In this document: in pieces, positions 1-8,833 of the stretch
Position numbering within the stretch: the first letter of the stretch is position 1
Layout of the letters: the number at the start of each line of letters is the position of its first letter
Source: an uncultured Prevotellaceae bacterium
Lineage (GTDB): Bacteria > Bacteroidota > Bacteroidia > Bacteroidales > Bacteroidaceae
Direction: 5' to 3'
DNA: 41,004 nucleotides
NCBI GenBank assembly: GCA_900315745.1
Contig: ONAG01000029.1
Location: 1 to 41,004, forward strand
The notes under the pieces: model-generated
What the model saw: only the letters and a program-made list of their open reading frames with translations
What the model was told of the DNA's origin: nothing
Database searches by the model: none
Translations under genes and position numbers: made by a program

Positions 1-686
1 GAGAGCAAGTCGAAACATCTAATGGTGAACCCATTCAAGTTGTGCTTCTCAACCAAAGACTTTAGTCCGTGATAGATGCTAATGGCTCCTGGCCATGAAG
101 CCAGCAAAGCCTTTGGAATATTTGGGCACTTCTCTTGGACTACGGGCTGTGATTTTACTGTCTCTATCAATTCATCAATACTAACATCCACCAAACCCAC
201 ACCCAGTTGCGAACGTACGACATCATAGTCAGCATTGCTGGAAATGAGCCAATCAGAAGGTTTACCTACAACACCAAGACGCATACCTTTCAGTTGTCGC
301 CGTGCCTCCCCTACCTTTGCCAGCAAGAGGATACGTTGGGCCATGTAAGCATTCGAGCCATGGATTATTTCTCCAGCCAATCCCTTTTGTCTCAAAAAAG
401 ACAATATCTCCATCGAGGCGGCAAGCGAATTGCTCTTGCCAGAGGTTAGGATATAAAAAGGGCGCTGAGATTTTGCGAGCAAATCAGGGAAAAGCTTTTT
501 GAAAAGTCCCTCTGTGCCACCTGTCCGCACAAAAATCAAGTCAAGAGAATGACTGCCATAGTCTGAAAAGTCGCCACCCCGCAAGATGAAATCGACATTC
601 ATGCCATCCAAGAACTCTTTAGTCGCTTTTTCTACCGAATTTTCGTCATGCAAAGGTGACGTCAGTGTATGAATTGCAATATCCAT
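1..686 (-). CDS. L-fucose/L-arabinose isomerase-like protein (partial, C-terminus outside window)
   Basis: The minus strand is open from an ATG at 684-686 to the left edge, giving about 228 residues without a stop. The product begins MDIAIHTLTSP. It contains GMRLGVVGKPSDWLISS, which resembles the GxxGxPSDWLI signature of fucose-isomerase-like sugar isomerase proteins in Bacteroidetes, followed by a YDVVRSQLGVGLVDVSIDEL-type segment. An in-frame ATG six bases upstream (690-692) is an alternative start. It is divergent from the FAD/Fe-S dehydrogenase gene at 861, and the shared gap carries promoter-like motifs for both directions. The family interconverts aldoses and ketoses, but many members are uncharacterised, so the substrate is not assigned. 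The catalytic C-terminal part lies outside the window and cannot be checked. Confidence 0.7.
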   Translation of the reverse strand, partial: MDIAIHTLTSPLHDENSVEKATKEFLDGMNVDFILRGGDFSDYGSHSLDLIFVRTGGTEGLFKKLFPDLLAKSQRPFYILTSGKSNSLAASMEILSFLRQKGLAGEIIHGSNAYMAQRILLLAKVGEARRQLKGMRLGVVGKPSDWLISSNADYDVVRSQLGVGLVDVSIDELIETVKSQPVVQEKCPNIPKALLASWPGAISIYHGLKSLVEKHNLNGFTIRCFDLL

Positions 687-720
687 AATCATGATTTAAG
701 GTGAAACTAATCTACGCATG

Positions 721-751
721 CAAAAATAGAGAAAAAAAACAGCATTTCAAG
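721..751 (-). promoter_or_regulatory. Predicted Bacteroidetes-type promoter for the fucose-isomerase-like gene
   Basis: On the minus strand a -7 element TATTTTTG (721-728) is preceded, 19 bp away, by CTTG (748-751), which matches the -33 TTTG in three of four bases. It lies about 35 bp upstream of the start codon. Confidence 0.5.
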
Positions 752-773
752 CAATGAATACCAATATTTTTAT

Positions 774-781
774 TAATTTTG
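774..781 (+). promoter_or_regulatory. Predicted -7 element upstream of the FAD/Fe-S dehydrogenase gene
   Basis: TAATTTTG matches the Bacteroidetes -7 consensus TAnnTTTG, 79 bp before the ATG at 861. I see no good TTTG at the usual 19-21 bp upstream, so only the -7 box is supported. Confidence 0.4.
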
Positions 782-860
782 CGCTAAGAAATCCTTTTCC
801 ACGGCATAACGCCTTTGGAACCTTAAAGGCAAGAATAAACACATATAATACACTTATAAC

Positions 861-3800
861 ATGACAACCACCAAACAGCAAGAGCTTGGCAGGAAATACG
901 AAGTATTCCTCGCCGACATCAGGCAATTTGTGCCCTCCGACCGCATCTACACCGACGAGTTGCGCACTTTAGGATGGGGCACGGATGCGAGTTTTTACCG
1001 TCAGATACCCAAGGTAGTCATCCGAAGTGATGGCGAGGAAGAGCTATCCCGACTCATAAAAGCCTGTCGCAAACATAATTTGCCATTCACTTTCAGGGCA
1101 GCCGGCACATCACTTTCCGGCCAGAGTGTCAGCGAATCCGTGCTCATAGTAGCAGGCAAACATTGGGAAAAATACGAAATAGGGCCAGGTCAAGACACCA
1201 TACGCATGCAGCCTGGAATAGTGGGCGCTCGCATTAACGAGATACTGAAGCCCTACGGAAGAGTATTCCCTCCCGACCCAGCATCTATCGGCAGTGCGAT
1301 GGTAGGTGGCATAGTATGCAACAATGCCTCCGGCATGAACTGCGGCGTGCATGCCAACAGCGACCGCATGATGGTCAGCGCCCGTCTGATACTCACAGAT
1401 GGCACCATAGTAGATACTGGCGACGAAAAGAGCAAGGAAGAGTTTCGCAAATCACATCCCGACTTCATCAAGAAGATTGAATCACTGCGCGACCGAGTGA
1501 GAGCCGACAAGGAGCTGTCCGACCGCATCAAGCTGAAATACTCCATCAAGAATGTGACAGGACTCAACCTCCGCCCACTTATCGCTTATGACGACCCCTT
1601 CGACATCATGGCACATTCGATGGTGGGTTCGGAAGGCACTCTTGCCTTCCTCTCCGAAGTGACGATGAAGACTCTTCACGACTACAAGTACAAGGCTTCC
1701 GCAATGGTTTATTTCCTTTCGATGAAAGAGAGTTGCGAGGCTGTTGTTGCCATGAAGAAGTTGAAGGCTGGCGATGAAGACTTGAAGATGAGTGCCGAAA
1801 ACTTGGTTGTGAAGAGTGCTGAAATGCTTGATTACAAGTCGCTTTCATCAGTCGATGACCCTGTTTATCTGCAATACAAGAAAGATGTTGATGCCGGCAA
1901 CATCCCTGGCGTGGCTCCTGGCGACTATCACGACCTGACAGCCATACTGACAGAGACAAAAGGCATAACCCACGAGCAACTGCTCGACAAGATTGCCAAG
2001 ATACAAGAATGCTTGTCAAACTTCCGCCTGTACATCCCCGCCCAGTTCACTGAAGACCCTGCCATCTATGGCAAATATTGGGCAATACGCTCCGGCATCT
2101 TCCCATCGGTAGGCGGCACCCGACCCATTGGCACGTCGTGCCTCATAGAAGACGTGGCATTCCATATCGACGACCTGCCCGAAGCAACTGTCAAGTTGCA
2201 AAAGCTCATAGCCGACCATGGTTATTCTGACGCCTGCATATATGGTCATGCCTTCGAAGGCAACTACCATTTCATCCTCAACCAGAGTTTCAAGAGCGAG
2301 GAAGAAGTCAAGCGCTATGAAGAGATGATGCGTGATGTCGCCCGTCTTGTTGTGATGGAATACGATGGCTCGTTGAAGGCTGAACATGGCACAGGCCGCA
2401 ACATGGCTCCATTTGTGAAATATGAATGGAAAGAGAAGGCCTATGAAGCGATGAAGGAGCTGAAGTCTATCTTCGACCCTGATGGATTGCTCAACCCTGG
2501 TGTGATATTCAACGACGACCCAGATTGCTTCATAAAGTGCCTGAAGCCACTCCCCGTTCTCGACTACGACTTTGACAAGGTTCCTGATGGTGGTGTATAT
2601 CTCAAACTTGGCGGTGGCAAGATTTCTACAGCCAAAGAGACCATCGAGGCAGTGAAACGCGCCAACAAATGCATAGAATGTGGCTTCTGCGAGGTGAACT
2701 GCATGTCGTGCGGCCTCACACTTTCCTCAAGAATGCGTATCGCCGTCCAGCGCGAGATACGCGAATTGGAGCATACAGGTGCCGACCCCGAACGTGCGGC
2801 TCGTCTAAGAAAGCAATATAAATACTATGGCGACCAGACATGTGCCACAGACGGGCTCTGCTCCACTTCATGCCCCATGAAGATAAACACTGGCGAACTG
2901 ACCCACCTCATAAGGCAGATGGACATGCTCGACAACAAGTTAGGCTATCGCATTGGAGAATTTTCCGCCAACCATCTTGGAGGCATAAAGAGTGGCTTGC
3001 GTGTGGTTCTCGACGTGGCTCACCTTGGTCATGTCACATTGGGTTCGAAGGCAATGACAGGTGTGTGCCGTGCCATGAACAGCATGGGACTGCCTTTATG
3101 GACCACGGCAATGCCAAAGAAGAAGAAACAGCCAAAACCAGGTTCTCATGTTGGCAAGGCTGAAAAAGAGGACCTGAAAGTGGTCTATTTCCCCAGCTGC
3201 ATCAATCAAACCATGGGATTGGCAAAAGACGCCCCTGTGGAGCGCCCCTTGGTGGACGAGGTGTGCAGCCTGCTCAACAAGGCAGGATACGAGGTAATCT
3301 TCCCAGAGAACATGCACCAGATGTGTTGTGGGCAGATATGGGAGAGCAAGGGCATGCTTGACATAGCCGACCGCAAGAGTGGCGAACTTGAAGACGCACT
3401 TTGGAAAGCCAGCGAACAAGGCAGATATCCCGTGCTTTGCGCCCAAAGCCCCTGCCTGCACCGCATGAAGAAAGTGATGAAGAAGTTCAAGCTCTACGAA
3501 CCGGCAGAATTCATCATGACCTATCTGAAAGACCGTTTGGACTTCCACCCCATCGACCGTCGTATTGCCCTTCACCTCACATGCTCCACTCGTGAGATGG
3601 GAGTTGCCGACGACCTGATAGCACTCGCCCGCCTTTGTTCCAAGAATGTATATCTTCCAGAGGGAGTAGGCTGTTGTGGATTTGCCGGCGACCGAGGATT
3701 CACATACCCCGAAATGAACAAATACGCCCTACGTAAACTCCGTCCGCAAATAGAGGAGAATCACATAGAAGTAGGTTATTCCAACAGTCGTACATGCGAA

Positions 3801-3884
3801 ATAGGACTTCAAAGCAACACAGGTATCCCATACATGAGCATTGTGTATTTGGTCAACGAATGCACGACTAAAAAAGGACTATAA
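861..3884 (+). CDS. FAD-binding and Fe-S-binding 2-hydroxyacid dehydrogenase (YdiJ / D-lactate dehydrogenase-like)
   Basis: The 1007-residue product resembles the large YdiJ-type fusion of an FAD-linked oxidase with an iron-sulfur electron-transfer subunit. The N-terminal FAD_binding_4 (PCMH) domain, roughly residues 45-270, shows FRAAGTSLSGQ (79-89) and a PPDPAS...GG...NNASG segment (137-159). The FAD-oxidase C-terminal domain ends near 550 with AEHGTGRN and FDPDGLLNPG. Ferredoxin-like cysteines follow (CIECGFCEVNC near 603, and a second cluster DGLCSTSCP near 664). Two CCG cysteine-rich motifs (CCGQ near 821, CCGFAGDRG near 936) resemble those of GlcF/LldE/HdrB proteins. Such enzymes oxidise D-2-hydroxyacids (D-lactate, D-2-hydroxyglutarate) and pass electrons to quinone at the inner face of the cytoplasmic membrane; the exact substrate is not deducible here. 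Length fits the family (about 1000 residues). A strong hairpin follows the stop. Confidence 0.85.
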   Translation: MTTTKQQELGRKYEVFLADIRQFVPSDRIYTDELRTLGWGTDASFYRQIPKVVIRSDGEEELSRLIKACRKHNLPFTFRAAGTSLSGQSVSESVLIVAGKHWEKYEIGPGQDTIRMQPGIVGARINEILKPYGRVFPPDPASIGSAMVGGIVCNNASGMNCGVHANSDRMMVSARLILTDGTIVDTGDEKSKEEFRKSHPDFIKKIESLRDRVRADKELSDRIKLKYSIKNVTGLNLRPLIAYDDPFDIMAHSMVGSEGTLAFLSEVTMKTLHDYKYKASAMVYFLSMKESCEAVVAMKKLKAGDEDLKMSAENLVVKSAEMLDYKSLSSVDDPVYLQYKKDVDAGNIPGVAPGDYHDLTAILTETKGITHEQLLDKIAKIQECLSNFRLYIPAQFTEDPAIYGKYWAIRSGIFPSVGGTRPIGTSCLIEDVAFHIDDLPEATVKLQKLIADHGYSDACIYGHAFEGNYHFILNQSFKSEEEVKRYEEMMRDVARLVVMEYDGSLKAEHGTGRNMAPFVKYEWKEKAYEAMKELKSIFDPDGLLNPGVIFNDDPDCFIKCLKPLPVLDYDFDKVPDGGVYLKLGGGKISTAKETIEAVKRANKCIECGFCEVNCMSCGLTLSSRMRIAVQREIRELEHTGADPERAARLRKQYKYYGDQTCATDGLCSTSCPMKINTGELTHLIRQMDMLDNKLGYRIGEFSANHLGGIKSGLRVVLDVAHLGHVTLGSKAMTGVCRAMNSMGLPLWTTAMPKKKKQPKPGSHVGKAEKEDLKVVYFPSCINQTMGLAKDAPVERPLVDEVCSLLNKAGYEVIFPENMHQMCCGQIWESKGMLDIADRKSGELEDALWKASEQGRYPVLCAQSPCLHRMKKVMKKFKLYEPAEFIMTYLKDRLDFHPIDRRIALHLTCSTREMGVADDLIALARLCSKNVYLPEGVGCCGFAGDRGFTYPEMNKYALRKLRPQIEENHIEVGYSNSRTCEIGLQSNTGIPYMSIVYLVNECTTKKGL

Positions 3885-3905
3885 GTAAGTAACGGTCTTA
3901 CACCT

Positions 3906-3970
3906 GTCGCCCGAATTGCAAAGAGGATACAATTGTATTCCTCCTGCACATTCGGGCGACATTTTCATTA
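3906..3970 (+). terminator. Long hairpin, probable terminator after the FAD/Fe-S dehydrogenase gene
   Basis: GTCGCCCGAA (3906-3915) pairs perfectly with TTCGGGCGAC (3951-3960). Inside, GAGG and CCTC arms enclose the palindrome ATACAATTGTAT, so the whole 55 bp can fold into one long, slightly bulged hairpin. It is followed by ATTTTCATTATT, a short T-rich tail, 21 bases after the stop codon. Confidence 0.6.
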
Positions 3971-4010
3971 TTAGGGATCAGAAGCAAACTATTATGAAAA
4001 CCCTGATAAA

Positions 4011-4040
4011 AATGCTTTTTAATGCTTGAAAATGCTTTTT
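4011..4040 (+). repeat. Three 10-bp-phased AATGCTT repeats upstream of the C10 peptidase gene
   Basis: Three consecutive 10-mers read AATGCTTTTT, AATGCTTGAA and AATGCTTTTT. They end 35 bp before the predicted -7 box of the peptidase gene. The 10-bp phasing puts each copy on the same face of the helix; a regulator-binding role is only a guess. Confidence 0.5.
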
Positions 4041-4075
4041 CCGCACAAAACAGAAATAATTTCGCTATTTTTCCG

Positions 4076-4083
4076 TAAATTTG
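4076..4083 (+). promoter_or_regulatory. Predicted -7 element for the C10 peptidase gene
   Basis: TAAATTTG fits TAnnTTTG, 86 bp before the ATG at 4170. TTTCG at 4060-4064 is the only partial -33 candidate. Confidence 0.45.
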
Positions 4084-4169
4084 CAGAATAGAACAAACTC
4101 TATGGCTCATAGCACTTACATGAAAGAAGATGCCATTAGACAACCATATCAAAAAGAAACTCTATAAAA

Positions 4170-7100
4170 ATGAGAAAAAGAACTTATCTCATCATATGTT
4201 CATGCTTATTTTTAATCCAAGCAGCATTTGCCAATCCCGTGAGCATCAAACAAGCCATGCAGGCAGCAAAGAACTTCTTGGCTGAGAAAAAACATTTTCC
4301 CTCAAACACCCTAAAACTGGCTCATCAGGAGAACTTAACAACAGAGAGCAATGACATCCACCAAACCCGTTACTATGTATTCACACAAGAAGGTTCGGAA
4401 GGATTCGTCATCATATCTGGAGACGACCAGTCAGAACTCGTTTTAGGCTATTCCGACGAAGGAGTGTTCAGCATAGACGACATGCCGGAGAACATGCGAT
4501 ACTGGCTTGATGGATGTGTTGAGGCACCTATCAACACACCGTCGGAAGGCAACGCATACTCCATGCCACGGAAGCCCTCCCCTGCAAGCACTGTTTCAAA
4601 TCAAGCCATAGCACCACTGATAGAAACCTCATGGAATCAAATTGCCCCATACAATCTGAAATGCTTCATGGGCAACAAGGTGCAATCCTATGCCGGATGT
4701 GTCGCTACCGCCATAAGCCAGGTGATGTATTACCACAAGTGGCCTGAAGCCAGCATCCCGGCAATCCCTGGCTACATCGCTGACAATGGTTACAAATACG
4801 CAGAACTGCCGCCATTGCCGCCATTCGAGTGGAATATAATGAAAAAAGCATATATTTTACCACCCAGCGGCAACGAGATTGACAAGTCTTTAGATGCCAT
4901 AACCGACTTGATGCTATATAGTGGACATGCCGTAAAGATGATTTACAGGGAAGGAAGCGCAGGAGCACATACATACGATATCTTGCCTGCCATGTTCAAC
5001 TATTTCGGATATTGCAACAAGGCGAGACTTCTACGCAGAGAAGACTTCAGCAACACCTCATGGGCACTTATGATAGACGAAGAGTTGTGCAACCATCGAC
5101 CAGTACTGTATTTCGGTTCATCATCAGGTGGTTCCGCCCACGCATTCATCATCGACGGGTGTGATGGGAAAGGCATGTATCACATCAACTGGGGAGCAGG
5201 AGGCAAGTCAAACGGATACTTCAGGCTCAACACTCTCCGTCCTTCGGTTCTCAATGAGAATCATTCGGCTTTCGACAATAGCCAGACTGCCATTTTCGGC
5301 CTTTCACCACATTACACCAAGACTGCAGCGTCCACACACTTGGCAACTCATAAATTCACAGCCAACACCACTACTGCCATTCTTGAAGGCAGGATGCTGA
5401 ATCTCGACATCTCACACGATTTCAGCTGCCTTGTCAACATTGCATACGTGGATGAAGCCATTGGACTATACAAGGATGGGAGACTCATCTCATTCCAAGC
5501 AATCGACAAACAAGTCTATGCTTTAAGAGACTCCCTCATCCGCCATGAACACAATTGCCAAATACCAATGCCTTCTGGTGATGGAGAATATGAAATCAAG
5601 GCTCTAAATCGCGAGTCGGGTGATGAAGAATGGGACGAGGACCAAAATGCCAACCAACACACCATATCCATATCTCTGAACAATGGAAAAGTGACATTGA
5701 AAAACAATGGGACACAATCAGATGTCACACAAAAAGCCAACATACAGGTGGATGGAGTGAGTCAGGATTTCAGCTATGGTCTCAAGCCCATAAAGTTGCA
5801 AGTGAAAGTGAGAAATACAGGAAATGCCAATTTCAATGGAACGATGCATTTGGCATTCAATTCTGCTTGGGAATATTACTGCCAATGTGCAATAGATGCC
5901 GGACAGGAAGGAATAGTGAATTTCTTCGTAAACAAGCCCATAGGCACTTACAGCATCCACATTTTCGTAGAGGACGATTATTTCGAAAAGGTGTTCAGCA
6001 TGGGAAGAATCACCCTGACGAACAAGAGCCCATTGCCGGAATTGGAATACTGTGGCATTTCATTTAAGAATGTGTCGGAATCCACCTTGTATGGAAGGAT
6101 GTTTGATGGAGCCATCACCTTGCGCAACCCATCCACCACCGACTATAATTGCACCATCTCATACGATGTAGTACACGGCGACAACATCTTCGTGAGCCAA
6201 ATAACGGAGGATGTGGAAATAAAGGCTGGTGAGACAAAAGACATACCCATACAATTTGACAACATCGAGTTTGGTGAACAAATACGTATAGGAAACGTGC
6301 AGGATGGTTACCACACATACTATAACACATCCGAAACATATACAGTGAAACCAGGTATGGTGATCTGGAAAGCCAATGGAGAGCGAAATGCAACAGCCCC
6401 AACATTACTCATGCGAGTGCCGGAGGATGCTGTGGCAGCAAGTTTTGAGGGTTTGGGTACCATTCGACTCAGCCCGAACAGCAATCCAAATACCATATAT
6501 TATTTCGACCACAACAGCTACCCACCATACTCGTTGACTGGGAAAAATGTGGTGCTTGGTGACTCAGCCGACAAATTCACCCTTGTGGAAGGAAAAGACT
6601 TCTATGTTCCTTACACATTCCATGCCAAGAACGCCACTTTCAATTACAGCCCCGAAGTTGGTTTTGACGGCATAAACGGATGGCTGCCTATTGTGCTTCC
6701 ATTTTCAGTGGAAGAAGTATTGGACAACAGTCCATCCTACGAACGAAACCTTTCATGGGGAGCCATACATTCACCCTATTTAGACGGTAAGGACTTCTGG
6801 TTGAAAGAAATCAGCAACATTACCGAAGACAAAGTGTATCTTGAGAACGTAAGACTATGGCAGCCAAACAAGCCTTATCTAATGTCCTTCCCTGACAGGA
6901 ACTGGGGCCAGCAATACCAATTACTCCAACACCCATTGTCCTTCTGTGGTCACGACGTGCAAGTAGTGAAGACTCCTGTTTGCAAGGTCGTTATGGGCAA
7001 TCATGAAATCATTGGTGTCACAGGCAGCCAGACTCTGCCACAAGCATATCGCCTAAATCCCGAAGGCAACGGATTCGTTTGGACATCATCATCCGAAACC

Positions 7101-7355
7101 AAACCTTACGATGTATGGCTGTCGTACAAGGACGACAATGCTCCAGAAAAACTCAGCATATACAATGAGGGAATAATCAAGGGCGATGCCAATGGAGATG
7201 GCATAATAAACATTTCTGATGTCATGACCATTGTCAACTACATCATAAATTTTGCCAACAGCGTATTTATATGGGGCAATGCAGACACAGACGGAAATGG
7301 AATAATCAATGTAAAAGACCTCATGGACACTGTCATCTTAAACCTTAACCAATGA
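4170..7355 (+). CDS. Secreted C10 family (streptopain/interpain-like) cysteine peptidase with dockerin-like C-terminus
   Basis: The 1061-residue product starts with a signal peptide (MRKRTYLIICSCLFLIQAAFA) and a Spi-type prodomain containing GFVIISGDDQ and a YSDEGVF segment. The C10 catalytic domain follows. The nucleophile is predicted as Cys177 in YAGCVATA, the general base as His324 in SAHAFIIDG, and the INWGAGG motif lies at 339-345 (Asn340, Trp341). Roughly residues 400-1000 are beta-rich and unrecognised, possibly Ig-like adhesive modules. The end (about 1004-1061) carries two dockerin-type calcium-binding repeats, GDANGDGIINISDVM and ADTDGNGIINVKDLM. The family includes SpeB of Streptococcus pyogenes and interpain A of Prevotella intermedia, which cleave host or dietary proteins after autoprocessing. 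The gene stands alone, with an upstream promoter-like box and a 10-bp-phased repeat. Catalytic residues look intact, so I expect an active enzyme. Confidence 0.88.
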   Translation: MRKRTYLIICSCLFLIQAAFANPVSIKQAMQAAKNFLAEKKHFPSNTLKLAHQENLTTESNDIHQTRYYVFTQEGSEGFVIISGDDQSELVLGYSDEGVFSIDDMPENMRYWLDGCVEAPINTPSEGNAYSMPRKPSPASTVSNQAIAPLIETSWNQIAPYNLKCFMGNKVQSYAGCVATAISQVMYYHKWPEASIPAIPGYIADNGYKYAELPPLPPFEWNIMKKAYILPPSGNEIDKSLDAITDLMLYSGHAVKMIYREGSAGAHTYDILPAMFNYFGYCNKARLLRREDFSNTSWALMIDEELCNHRPVLYFGSSSGGSAHAFIIDGCDGKGMYHINWGAGGKSNGYFRLNTLRPSVLNENHSAFDNSQTAIFGLSPHYTKTAASTHLATHKFTANTTTAILEGRMLNLDISHDFSCLVNIAYVDEAIGLYKDGRLISFQAIDKQVYALRDSLIRHEHNCQIPMPSGDGEYEIKALNRESGDEEWDEDQNANQHTISISLNNGKVTLKNNGTQSDVTQKANIQVDGVSQDFSYGLKPIKLQVKVRNTGNANFNGTMHLAFNSAWEYYCQCAIDAGQEGIVNFFVNKPIGTYSIHIFVEDDYFEKVFSMGRITLTNKSPLPELEYCGISFKNVSESTLYGRMFDGAITLRNPSTTDYNCTISYDVVHGDNIFVSQITEDVEIKAGETKDIPIQFDNIEFGEQIRIGNVQDGYHTYYNTSETYTVKPGMVIWKANGERNATAPTLLMRVPEDAVAASFEGLGTIRLSPNSNPNTIYYFDHNSYPPYSLTGKNVVLGDSADKFTLVEGKDFYVPYTFHAKNATFNYSPEVGFDGINGWLPIVLPFSVEEVLDNSPSYERNLSWGAIHSPYLDGKDFWLKEISNITEDKVYLENVRLWQPNKPYLMSFPDRNWGQQYQLLQHPLSFCGHDVQVVKTPVCKVVMGNHEIIGVTGSQTLPQAYRLNPEGNGFVWTSSSETKPYDVWLSYKDDNAPEKLSIYNEGIIKGDANGDGIINISDVMTIVNYIINFANSVFIWGNADTDGNGIINVKDLMDTVILNLNQ

Positions 7356-7427
7356 CAAGGCAAACAAAAAAGTGACATTTGGGAAATAAAAAGACGAAAA
7401 ATCGCTTCATTTTTCCATCAAAATGAG

Positions 7428-7435
7428 TATTTTTG
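7428..7435 (+). promoter_or_regulatory. Predicted -7 element for the paaK-ACT operon
   Basis: TATTTTTG matches TAnnTTTG, 73 bp before the ATG at 7509. A T-run at 7410-7414 is the only candidate near the -33 position. Confidence 0.45.
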
Positions 7436-7508
7436 CGGCAAAATAACAAAAAAGGACAAAATCCAAGAAACAATTACAAAGAATAAGAACACTTAGAAAA
7501 GAACAAAC

Positions 7509-8807
7509 ATGTATTGGAACGAAAGTATTGAGTGCATGGATCGCGACCAATTACGCGAAATCCAAAGTCGTCGGCTAAAAAAGATTGTGAACTATTGCTA
7601 TCACAACACTCCATTCTACAGGAAGAAATTTCAAGAAATGGATCTTACTCCCGATGACATAAATGGCATAGAGGACCTCTGCAAACTGCCTTTCACCGAA
7701 AAGACAGACCTGCGTGATACATATCCTTTTGGATTGGCAGCCGTGCCCATGAGCCAGATAGTACGCATCCATGCATCTTCCGGAACGACGGGCAAGCCCG
7801 TGGTAGTACTTCACACACGCAAGGACATTGCCATGTGGACCGAGAGCATCAGCCGTGCTTTCACAGCTTACGGGGCCACCAAGGAAGACATTTTCCAAGT
7901 GTCCTACGGCTATGGTCTTTTCACTGGAGGTCTTGGAGCTCACGATGGTGCTACAAACATTGGTGCCAGCGTGATACCCATGTCGTCGGGAAACACACAA
8001 AAGCAAATCACCCTGATGCACGACTTCGGCACCACCGCCTTGTGCTGCACTCCCTCTTACGCCATGTTTTTGGGTGAAGCCATGCGTGAGTCGGAATGGC
8101 CTCGCGAAGAATTCAAGCTCCGGATAGGCGCTTTCGGTGCAGAGCCATGGACAGAAAACATGCGTGTGAAGCTTGAGGAATCGTTAGGCATCAAGGCATA
8201 CGACATTTATGGCCTGAGTGAGATTGCCGGCCCTGGCGTTGGCTTTGAATGCCAATGCCAGAACGGAACCCACCTGAACGAAGACTATTTCCTCCCCGAG
8301 ATAGTCAATCCTGAAACAGGAGAGCAATTGCCAGAAGGTCAGTTTGGTGAATTGTGTTTCACCCACCTCACCAAAGAAGGCATGCCATTGTTGAGATACC
8401 GTACCCATGACCTCACCGCCCTTCATTACGAGAAATGCTCTTGTGGCCGCACCCTGGTGAAGATGGACCGCATTCTCGGTCGTTGCGACGACATGCTCAT
8501 CATCCGTGGTGTCAATGTGTTCCCATCTCAAATAGAGGCAGTAATATTGAAGCAAGCTGAATTTGAGCCTCATTTCTTGCTTGAGGTCGATCGTGTGAAC
8601 AATACCGACACCAGTCTTCTGAAGGTAGAAGTGAAAGAAGAGTACTTCACCGACAACATGTCTGACATGGTAGCTTTGCAGAGGAAGTTGGAAGGCGAGC
8701 TACGCAGTGTCATAGGTCTTGGTTTCAAGATCAAGTTGGTGGAGCCAAAAGGCATAGAGCGCTCAACAGGCAAGGCAAAGCGCGTGATAGACAAGCGAGT
8801 GCTGTAA
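7509..8807 (+). CDS. paaK: Phenylacetate-CoA ligase
   Basis: The 432-residue product matches phenylacetate-CoA ligases in length and sequence. It has the adenylate-forming P-loop-like motif SSGTTGKPVVVLHT (near residue 91), YGLSEIAGPGV in the middle, LLRYRTHDLT, a CSCGRTL segment and the C-terminal GRCDDMLIIRGVNVFPSQIE hinge. It ends with STGKAKRVIDKR, which carries the conserved lysine region of the C-terminal domain. These enzymes activate phenylacetate and related aryl acids with ATP and CoA in the cytoplasm. In anaerobic Bacteroidetes the enzyme is thought to act in aromatic amino-acid or arylacetate metabolism, working with 2-oxoacid:ferredoxin oxidoreductases that are not in this window. 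The downstream ACT-domain gene is 26 bp away, so the two are probably cotranscribed. Confidence 0.9.
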   Translation: MYWNESIECMDRDQLREIQSRRLKKIVNYCYHNTPFYRKKFQEMDLTPDDINGIEDLCKLPFTEKTDLRDTYPFGLAAVPMSQIVRIHASSGTTGKPVVVLHTRKDIAMWTESISRAFTAYGATKEDIFQVSYGYGLFTGGLGAHDGATNIGASVIPMSSGNTQKQITLMHDFGTTALCCTPSYAMFLGEAMRESEWPREEFKLRIGAFGAEPWTENMRVKLEESLGIKAYDIYGLSEIAGPGVGFECQCQNGTHLNEDYFLPEIVNPETGEQLPEGQFGELCFTHLTKEGMPLLRYRTHDLTALHYEKCSCGRTLVKMDRILGRCDDMLIIRGVNVFPSQIEAVILKQAEFEPHFLLEVDRVNNTDTSLLKVEVKEEYFTDNMSDMVALQRKLEGELRSVIGLGFKIKLVEPKGIERSTGKAKRVIDKRVL

Positions 8808-8833
8808 AACAGAACAACCAAAACCCAAATACC

